DNA from: Pseudooceanicola sp050897975
GTDB taxonomy: Bacteria; Pseudomonadota; Alphaproteobacteria; Rhodobacterales; Rhodobacteraceae
Reading direction: 5' to 3'
Assembly: GCF_050897975.1 (NCBI RefSeq)
Contig: NZ_JBPAXY010000005.1
Location: 1 to 64,000 of the forward strand
DNA length: 64,000 nt
This document shows, piece after piece, positions 7,990 to 12,851 of the stretch (position 1 is the stretch's first letter; each line of letters starts with the position of its first letter). The position numbers were made by a program, and so were the translations under genes. Below the pieces are notes generated by a model. The model was not told the origin of the DNA and ran no database searches. It worked only from the letters and a program-made list of their open reading frames with translations.

Positions 7990-8387
7990 GCGTCCTCCAG
8001 GTAGCCGGAGCCGTCACAACGCGGGCAAGGATCGCAGCCGTTGTCCGAATGCGGATGCCAGTAGATCAGCCCGCGCCCGCCGCACCGGGGGCAGCGGCGC
8101 CGTTCCGGCAGGGAAGCGTCCTGCGGGTCGTCGAGTCGGCGCGAAGAACCACAGGCGCGGAGCGCGGGGATGGGGGGCGCGCTCCGCACCTCGAAGCGCG
8201 CGGCGGGGTGCCCGCGCTCCGCACGGGGCTTGGAGGAGCCGCCCCGAGGATCGGAATGGAAAAGGGCGCGGGACGGGCTACCGGCCAGATCGTCCCGCGC
8301 CAGGTATCCCGGCGCGCTGTCGAGCGCGCGGGGGCAGTCCCCGCCACGCGGGTGGGATGCGATAGGAAGGGCGTAAGGGCCGATCAT
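7986..8387 (-). CDS. Small protein with DnaJ-type CxxCxGxG motifs
   Basis: The 133-residue frame begins with ATG 8387, in an ATGA overlap with the upstream gene, and ends in an ATGA overlap with the methylase gene. The last 35 residues hold CPRCGGRG and CPRCDGSGY, the zinc-binding motif of DnaJ-like proteins. The long middle part is Arg/Pro/Ser-rich and may be poorly structured; a shorter product starting internally is possible. Function is unknown. Confidence 0.6.
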   Translation of the reverse strand: MIGPYALPIASHPRGGDCPRALDSAPGYLARDDLAGSPSRALFHSDPRGGSSKPRAERGHPAARFEVRSAPPIPALRACGSSRRLDDPQDASLPERRRCPRCGGRGLIYWHPHSDNGCDPCPRCDGSGYLEDA

Positions 8388-8857
8388 GCGCGGCCCCCGA
8401 TCTTCGCGCAAAGGACGGCGCGAAAGTTCATCGCGGCAGAGATCACTTCGTCCAGTTCAAGGATCTGACGCTCGGCCTCGGCGGGCGTGTAGTCATCGGG
8501 CCGCGCCGAGGCCGAGGAATGCGCGGCCGCGTGTTGTTGCAGCACATCAGAGAACTCACGGGTCAGCTGGTGCACGTCGCTGGCGGTCGGACCATCCAGA
8601 ACCAGCGGCTGGAACGTGCCCCCGGCCAGCATCGCGAAGTGCTGCGCGATCGGCACCGCCGCCTCGGGCACGACCCGGCCCAGGCGGTCGAGGTAGTTGA
8701 TGCCCAGACCGCCCGGGCGTGACTCCGAGATCTCGGTGCCATGCGACAGCGTCGAGACCCCGACCCCCAGGTCATTTGCCGCGGCTTCAAGGCCGCCCGC
8801 CGCTCGGATCGACGCCTGGACCGCCGACTGGATGGACGCCGGGCGCGCTTTACGCAT
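8384..8857 (-). CDS. Phage regulatory protein, CII-like (putative)
   Basis: A 157-residue protein with a probable helix-turn-helix at the start: AVQASIRAAGGLEAAANDLG then VGVSTLSHGTE, followed by INYLDRLGRVV. This resembles CII-type or related phage transcription factors that bind DNA as helical bundles. It is the first long gene after the Cro-like gene, the usual place for such a regulator. The family call is from pattern and position, not from a search. Confidence 0.6.
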   Translation of the reverse strand: MRKARPASIQSAVQASIRAAGGLEAAANDLGVGVSTLSHGTEISESRPGGLGINYLDRLGRVVPEAAVPIAQHFAMLAGGTFQPLVLDGPTASDVHQLTREFSDVLQQHAAAHSSASARPDDYTPAEAERQILELDEVISAAMNFRAVLCAKIGGRA

Positions 8858-8959
8858 GGGGAAATCCTCCGGGGGTTTTCACGGGACAGGCGGGGCGCGG
8901 TCTTGCAAGGTGTGATCCAAGGATCAGGTCAGCCAGAGCGCTGGTCGAACGCCCCTCCA

Positions 8960-9187
8960 TCACGCAGCATCCTCGGCAGTCGGCTTCGCAAAACTGAAAA
9001 CACCATCGGGGCACACGATGTCTTTCTCAGCGCACATTTCGCGCACCACAAGATACCACCGGGCCGGGAAACGTCCCTGCGCTACAGCATTCGCGATGGC
9101 CGCCTTGCTGACACCGAGGCGTGCCTCCATCTCTTTGCGACCAATTTCCTGGCAAATGTACGAAATGTCATCCATAGCCCAAGGCAT
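8960..9187 (-). CDS. Cro-like HTH regulator
   Basis: From ATG 9187 the product has 75 residues and a compact helix-turn-helix: GRKEMEARLGVSKAAIANAV then ARWYLVVREMC. Size, fold and opposite orientation to the repressor gene are those of a Cro protein, which shuts off the repressor and starts the lytic programme. No ribosome site precedes ATG 9187 or the alternative ATG 9175, and the best promoter (TTGTTT at 9224-9219, TAGATT at 9200-9195) would start RNA right at 9188, so the message may be leaderless. An operator covers its -10 region. The frame continues upstream to 9250, across the operators, which argues against the longer start. Confidence 0.75.
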   Translation of the reverse strand: MPWAMDDISYICQEIGRKEMEARLGVSKAAIANAVAQGRFPARWYLVVREMCAEKDIVCPDGVFSFAKPTAEDAA

Positions 9188-9188
9188 A

Positions 9189-9205
9189 GTACACAATCTA
9201 TGTAC
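9189..9205. promoter_or_regulatory. Phage operator O1 (GTACA-N7-TGTAC)
   Basis: GTACACAATCTATGTAC is a perfect 5-7-5 inverted repeat. It overlies the -10 element and start of the leftward cro-like transcript. It is one of four matching sites in the control region. Confidence 0.8.
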
Positions 9206-9224
9206 CTCGCAAGCGGCAAAACAA
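9195..9224 (-). promoter_or_regulatory. Promoter of the cro-like gene (predicted)
   Basis: On the minus strand TTGTTT and TAGATT are separated by 18 bases. RNA would start near 9188, next to ATG 9187. Operator O1 covers the -10 element. Confidence 0.5.
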
Positions 9225-9229
9225 TGTCC

Positions 9230-9246
9230 GTTCACATTTGCTGTAC
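9230..9246. promoter_or_regulatory. Phage operator O2
   Basis: GTTCACATTTGCTGTAC matches the GTACA-N7-TGTAC operator with one mismatch. It covers the -35 element of the rightward repressor promoter and lies 41 bases, about four helical turns, from O1. Confidence 0.75.
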
Positions 9247-9259
9247 TCATGAAGATAAT
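9231..9259 (+). promoter_or_regulatory. Promoter of the phage repressor gene
   Basis: TTCACA at 9231-9236 and GATAAT at 9254-9259 with a 17-base spacer match the housekeeping consensus at five of six positions each. RNA would start at about 9266, the A of the repressor's ATG, giving a leaderless message as from the lambda PRM promoter. Confidence 0.7.
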
Positions 9260-9265
9260 CTAGCC

Positions 9266-9580
9266 ATGACGTACGAGGAAAAGTGCGCCCTGGCGCGGAC
9301 CGGAGATGTTAGCAAGGAAGCTGCAGCGGCCCGACTAATCGCGGCACGCCACGCCATCGGCTTGAGCCAGAAGACCCTGGGCGAGCAGGCCGGCATCACC
9401 AAGGCGGCAGTCAACAACTCTGAACGCGCCCGCTCCTATCCCGGCAGAGAGGTCTTAATCTACCTCTACCGCGAGCATCGCATCGACCTAAACTTCACCA
9501 TGTACGGCACATTCACTCAACTTCCGGCGGACGTTCAGGATAAGATCTTCGATGCACTAGCAGCCGAAGGTAGTGCTTAG
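9266..9580 (+). CDS. Phage repressor, XRE family (CI-like)
   Basis: The 104-residue product has an XRE helix-turn-helix at about 22-72: ARLIAARHAIGLSQKTLGEQ, AGITKAAVNNSERARSYPGR. It is divergent from the cro-like gene across two operators, so it is the probable lysogeny repressor. It ends after a short helical tail and has no S24 self-cleavage domain, so RecA-stimulated autolysis is not expected. ATG 9266 is chosen because the predicted promoter starts RNA there; the frame also has an ATG at 9224, but the codons in between are operator DNA. Confidence 0.8.
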   Translation: MTYEEKCALARTGDVSKEAAAARLIAARHAIGLSQKTLGEQAGITKAAVNNSERARSYPGREVLIYLYREHRIDLNFTMYGTFTQLPADVQDKIFDALAAEGSA

Positions 9581-9656
9581 GATCGTAGATTAGGTTCAGA
9601 TTCACACCAATCGCTCCGAGAACCCAAGCCACCCTAAACCTAACCCACCCTCCCAT
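9513..9656 (-). CDS. Small ORF antisense to repressor 3' end, SOS-box linked (speculative)
   Basis: A 47-codon minus-strand frame starts at ATG 9656 with GGGGG six bases upstream, and overlaps the last 68 bases of the repressor gene on the other strand. It begins MGGWVRFRVAWVLGAIGVNL, a possible amphipathic or hydrophobic helix, and ends in a basic tail. A SOS box lies 14 bases upstream of the start codon. It might be an antirepressor peptide or just the untranslated part of an antisense RNA. No homologue is known to me, so this is a hypothesis. Confidence 0.3.
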   Translation of the reverse strand: MGGWVRFRVAWVLGAIGVNLNLIYDPKHYLRLLVHRRSYPERPPEVE

Positions 9657-9669
9657 CTCGGCCCCCACT

Positions 9670-9684
9670 GTTCTCTTTTCGTTC
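9670..9684. promoter_or_regulatory. LexA/SOS box in prophage control region
   Basis: GTTCTCTTTTCGTTC is an exact match to the alphaproteobacterial LexA site GTTC-N7-GTTC, the same form as the site before recA at 53009-53023. It lies between the repressor gene and the rightward early promoter. A minus-strand promoter (TTGACC at 9716-9711, GATACG at 9694-9689, 16-base spacer) would start RNA inside the box. Confidence 0.7.
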
Positions 9685-9847
9685 GCACCGTATCGCCGAC
9701 CATTCGGTACGGTCAAGCCTTGACGCCAATTAGAGGCACACCCACCCTGCGGCAATCCGAGCCCACGGAAGCCAGCCAGAAGATCCACACCCCGCCCCCA
9801 AAACTTCCATTTTAAGCGCCTCAAACCCGCCACAGCGGCATTTCACC

Positions 9848-9864
9848 ATACATTTTTTATGTAC
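9848..9864. promoter_or_regulatory. Phage operator O3
   Basis: ATACATTTTTTATGTAC matches GTACA-N7-TGTAC at all but the first base. It lies 31 bases (three helical turns) upstream of O4. Confidence 0.75.
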
Positions 9865-9872
9865 TTCTGTAG

Positions 9873-9901
9873 TTGACGGTACATATTTGCTGTACTAACG
9901 T
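9873..9901 (+). promoter_or_regulatory. Rightward early promoter with operator in spacer
   Basis: TTGACG at 9873-9878 and TAACGT at 9896-9901 flank exactly 17 bases, and those 17 bases are operator O4 (9879-9895). Repressor bound there would directly exclude RNA polymerase. RNA would start near 9908, upstream of the gene at 9930. Confidence 0.7.
9879..9895. promoter_or_regulatory. Phage operator O4
   Basis: GTACATATTTGCTGTAC is a perfect 5-7-5 inverted repeat. Its core ATTTGCTGTACT is shared with O2. It forms the whole spacer of the early promoter. Confidence 0.8.
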
Positions 9902-9929
9902 CAAATCCATCCAACCGATGGAGGCGACC

Positions 9930-10265
9930 ATGCGCGACCACCCCCCGATCTATGACCTGCCAGCTGCGCCCGAGATCTTCGCGCGCTGCCCCGCAGCGCT
10001 GCAATCGAACTGGGCCGAAGCGAAGCTGGCCCAGGGCCACCCCATCAGCGAAGAGCGCATGGCGCGCCTGCGCCCGGCCCATCTGACCGGCTGCACGGTC
10101 CAGCCGCTCGACATCGGCCCGCGCCGCGTGGCCGACGCTCAGCCCCTCCACCAGCAGCTGGCGCCCTTCATGGAGCGCACACGCGCCCGGGTCGTCGCCC
10201 TGGCCGCCGAGCGCCGCCGCGCGCCGGGTCACATCCCGACCCCGACCGGCGGGGACGCGGCATGA
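9930..10265 (+). CDS. Early phage protein of unknown function
   Basis: A 111-residue protein starting at ATG 9930, five bases after GGAGG. It is the first gene after the operator-controlled rightward promoter, so it is probably an immediate-early gene. The sequence (MRDHPPIYDLPAAPEIFARC start, basic C-terminal half) has no motif I recognise. It ends in an ATGA overlap with the next small gene. The open frame extends upstream through the operator, but that is not coding. Confidence 0.7.
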   Translation: MRDHPPIYDLPAAPEIFARCPAALQSNWAEAKLAQGHPISEERMARLRPAHLTGCTVQPLDIGPRRVADAQPLHQQLAPFMERTRARVVALAAERRRAPGHIPTPTGGDAA

Positions 10266-10441
10266 CCGAGATCGACCCGAAACACCTTGGCTTTTACCGC
10301 GCGGTCACCCCGACCGGCTGGGCCGCCTTCTGCCGCAGTACCGGCATCACCCGCGATGCAACGGAACAGGAAGCCCGCGCCGCCGAAGAGATGACCGCCC
10401 CTGCCGCCGCGCCCGAGCGCGACCCGGAGCCGGAAGCATGA
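10262..10441 (+). CDS. Small early phage protein, 59 residues
   Basis: An acidic 59-residue frame (MTEIDPKHLGFYRAVTPTGW start) joined to both neighbours by ATGA overlaps at each end. The precise four-base couplings are the main evidence that it is translated. No function is apparent. Confidence 0.65.
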   Translation: MTEIDPKHLGFYRAVTPTGWAAFCRSTGITRDATEQEARAAEEMTAPAAAPERDPEPEA

Positions 10442-11004
10442 ACCTCTCCCTGCACCAGGCGGCCCGCATCCTTCAGGCGCATTGGTTCCCCTCCGGGACC
10501 GTGCACCCCGACCTTCTCGACCACCTGAAGGACGCCGATTTCCATTCGCATCCCGCCGACATCGGCGTGGCCCTGGCACTGGAAGCCCTGATCGAGGCGA
10601 CCCAGCCCCAGCCTCATCTCAACGACACGGAAGGAAATCAGCAGATGGCTCTCAGCTTCCAACAGCTCCGCGAAGCCAATGATCAACGCCAACAGGAATG
10701 GCCCGGCAACGAAAAGGCCGATGTTGCTTTCCGTGCAATCGAGGTCGCCGGTGAATGCGGCGAAGTGGCGGAGGCCGTGAAGAAGCACCTACGCGCCATG
10801 CGCGGAATAGAAGGCAGCACCGGCCTGATCGACGATGTGGCCGTCGAAATCGCGGATGCGGTCATCTCGCTGGACCTGCTGGCGGCCGAACTGGCCATCG
10901 ACCTCAGCGAAGCGGTCACTCGGAAGTTCAACCTGACCTCGGACAAGTACGGGATGACCACCCGCTTGCCCGAGGCCAGAAATGCCACCGGAGGCTCCGC
11001 ATGA
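10438..11004 (+). CDS. MazG-like nucleotide pyrophosphohydrolase with N-terminal extension
   Basis: Residues about 70-180 form a MazG-like all-alpha NTP pyrophosphohydrolase domain: IEVAGECGEVAEAVKKHL and DDVAVEIADAVISLDLLA carry the paired acidic residues that bind Mg2+. Such phage enzymes hydrolyse nucleoside triphosphates or ppGpp-related signals. The first 69 residues (NLSLHQAARILQAHWFPSG onwards) are an unrelated extension; an internal ATG at residue 70 begins the MazG part and might be a second start. The gene is coupled by ATGA overlaps to both neighbours. Confidence 0.8.
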   Translation: MNLSLHQAARILQAHWFPSGTVHPDLLDHLKDADFHSHPADIGVALALEALIEATQPQPHLNDTEGNQQMALSFQQLREANDQRQQEWPGNEKADVAFRAIEVAGECGEVAEAVKKHLRAMRGIEGSTGLIDDVAVEIADAVISLDLLAAELAIDLSEAVTRKFNLTSDKYGMTTRLPEARNATGGSA

Positions 11005-11195
11005 TCGACCATCTCACCGACCGCTACGACCAGCAGCGCCGCGCCGCGACCCGGCCCACGCCTGTGGAACGCCTCTTGCAGGGTCTCTGCTGGGCCTGCG
11101 TCGCCGTCCTGGTCACCATCGCCCTGCTGGACGTGAACACCCACCTGGCCCGCCGCCACATCACCGCCGGGGCCTTCCTCGGCGCCCAGCAATGA
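11001..11195 (+). CDS. Small single-span membrane protein
   Basis: A 64-residue frame with one hydrophobic segment, LLQGLCWACVAVLVTIALL, at about 26-44, preceded by a basic stretch. ATG 11001 overlaps the previous stop. It could be a membrane-active early phage peptide, for example one affecting superinfection; this is speculation. Function is unknown. Confidence 0.6.
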   Translation: MIDHLTDRYDQQRRAATRPTPVERLLQGLCWACVAVLVTIALLDVNTHLARRHITAGAFLGAQQ

Positions 11196-11212
11196 CCGAG
11201 GAGGAACATCCC

Positions 11213-11554
11213 ATGGCATACGGCACCTGGCGCAATGCGCGCCAACAGCCCGCATGGGGCCAGCCGCACCAAGCGATCCCCGCGCCCAGCCACAGCGCCA
11301 AGGCCTCTGGCCCAGCCCTGCTGCTCGATCATGAAGCGATCCGCGCCTTCCTCGACCGCATCGCCGCGCTGAACGGCCAGGCAGTCAGCGACGCCTTCAT
11401 GGCCCAGGCGGTCGAGAGCGGCGGCACCTTCGCCGCTCAGCGGGACGGCGGTGCCTTCGTCGTCCATCTGCACCGCATCCCCGCCTGCGCCACCACCGAG
11501 GCCGAGGCCATCGCGGCCTGGTCCCGCAAGGCGCGCGAAGCCCTGGGCGACTGA
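11213..11554 (+). CDS. Phage protein of unknown function
   Basis: A 113-residue soluble protein beginning MAYGTWRNARQQPAWG. ATG 11213 is preceded by GAGGAGGA at good spacing; an alternative ATG at 11192 would overlap the previous stop as ATGA and add seven residues. The central part, LDHEAIRAFLDRIAALNGQA, is helical. No motif is recognised. Confidence 0.65.
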   Translation: MAYGTWRNARQQPAWGQPHQAIPAPSHSAKASGPALLLDHEAIRAFLDRIAALNGQAVSDAFMAQAVESGGTFAAQRDGGAFVVHLHRIPACATTEAEAIAAWSRKAREALGD

Positions 11555-11582
11555 CGCCAGCGGCAGATGACGCAGCCCCCCC

Positions 11583-12173
11583 ATGAAGGACGTTACAATG
11601 CAAACCGATAGCCTCGCCCTGACGCAAACCGACATTACCCGCCTGCTGTCTGCCATCCCGGCGGACGGTCAGGACGAACTCCTGCCCGCCGCCCTGGAAG
11701 TCGTGGTCGATCAGGCGAAGGCCTCGACCACCTGGCTCCAGAAGCATTTCGGGATCGGCTACAATCGCGCCTCGGCGATGATCGAGATCCTGGAAACCCT
11801 CCGCGTCATCACACCGGCGGATGCCCTCGGCAAGCGCCACGTGCGAACCCCGGCCGAGCTGCGCCAGGCACTGGGCCAGAACACCCCGAAAGGCGGCATG
11901 AAAGAGACCAGCGCCGATCGCGAGGTTCGGGACAAGGCCTATCGCGTCACGGCGGGCGAACTGCGCAGCTTCGTGGAGCGCTTCGAACGGCTGGACGCCG
12001 AGAAAAAGGACATCACCGACCAGCAGAAGGAGGTGATGGCCGAAGCCAAGGGGCGCGGCTACGACACCAAGGCCCTGCGCAAGCTTATCGCCCTGCGCAA
12101 GCGAGAGCCGGACGACGTCGCCGAGGAAGAGGCGGTTCTGGAAATGTACAAAGAAGCACTGGGGATGGCGTGA
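11583..12173 (+). CDS. FtsK-gamma / GapR (DUF2312) fusion protein
   Basis: This 196-residue protein joins two DNA-binding modules. Residues about 30-92 match the gamma winged helix of FtsK: KASTTWLQKHFGIGYNRASA, then IE..E and GKRHV; in FtsK this domain reads KOPS polarity sites. Residues about 118-196 match GapR/DUF2312: ELRSFVERFERLDAEKKDIT, QKEVMAEAKGRGYDTKALRK, EEEAVLEMYKEALG; GapR clamps overtwisted DNA and aids replication. A 25-residue linker joins them. There is no FtsK motor. In the phage it may organise phage DNA or misdirect host chromosome factors; this is inference. The domain calls are from residue patterns I recognise. Confidence 0.85.
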   Translation: MKDVTMQTDSLALTQTDITRLLSAIPADGQDELLPAALEVVVDQAKASTTWLQKHFGIGYNRASAMIEILETLRVITPADALGKRHVRTPAELRQALGQNTPKGGMKETSADREVRDKAYRVTAGELRSFVERFERLDAEKKDITDQQKEVMAEAKGRGYDTKALRKLIALRKREPDDVAEEEAVLEMYKEALGMA

Positions 12174-12186
12174 TGGAGCTCGCCTC

Positions 12187-12822
12187 TTAAGGCCGATCTG
12201 AGGCCTCAGCCGGCACCACCATCCCTCCAAAGAACTGAACGTCGCCATTCACGGCGCGCACGACTTTACGCAGCCTGTCGTTGGTGTCCGCCACATCAAA
12301 CGTGAACTCAAGAAGGACCTCAGGATGAGCCCCAGGAAGAACCACGTAGTTACAGGTCCGTTGACCTGCCGGAGCAACGAACACGCCGCGATAGTCGCGC
12401 CCCCTGGTCTCCTGGCCGGTCTCCTGTATCCAGGCGAAGTAGTCCTGGATCGTTTCGGCAGGGCGAGCGAAGCCCTGCCGCACCTCGGATCGAGGCTTCC
12501 TGGCAATGATCTTCCTGCTGATAAGGTCATGACCGCTTTGGTTGTCGATCAGGAAGATGACGTAGGAATCCCCTCTAACGTTTACCTCGGCCATACCCGA
12601 GATCGTGACATCCAGCGCCTCTTTCCGGGCTGGCAGGATTTTGAGGACGTTCATAACCACCCCTACTGCTCCGCCAATGAGGCGAATCCAAGTTTCAAGA
12701 ATGGCCAACTGATCTCTCCAGAAGCTCTTCGGTTGGTCGGGTGCGGAGGCGTTGCTGCGCCTTCGCACCACCAGGTTAGCGGCAAGACCTCCTATCGGTC
12801 CAGACCGATGCCCACGCACCAC
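12187..12822 (-). CDS. Opposite-strand membrane-anchored protein (moron-like)
   Basis: This minus-strand gene lies within the rightward early operon. With GTG 12822 (AAGGGA five bases upstream) it encodes 211 residues; the frame is open to 12900, inside the methyltransferase gene, so the start is uncertain. A hydrophobic segment, TWIRLIGGAVGVVMNVLKIL, near residue 50-70 is followed by a beta-rich soluble domain with VNVRGDSYVIFLIDNQSGHD. Codon use is less GC-biased than in its neighbours. Opposite orientation, own control and an envelope-type layout are typical of lysogenic-conversion genes. No function is recognised. Confidence 0.6.
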   Translation of the reverse strand: MVRGHRSGPIGGLAANLVVRRRSNASAPDQPKSFWRDQLAILETWIRLIGGAVGVVMNVLKILPARKEALDVTISGMAEVNVRGDSYVIFLIDNQSGHDLISRKIIARKPRSEVRQGFARPAETIQDYFAWIQETGQETRGRDYRGVFVAPAGQRTCNYVVLPGAHPEVLLEFTFDVADTNDRLRKVVRAVNGDVQFFGGMVVPAEASDRP

Positions 12823-12851
12823 GCTCTTCCCTTGGATCTGGAGGCCCGCTG

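Larger units (their letters stand above)
9581..9929. other. Intergenic control region of the prophage
   Basis: This 349-base gap separates the repressor gene from the first rightward early gene. Apart from the SOS box, the speculative antisense frame, two operators and the early promoter, I see no gene in it. Its composition is less GC-rich than the flanking genes. Confidence 0.7.
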
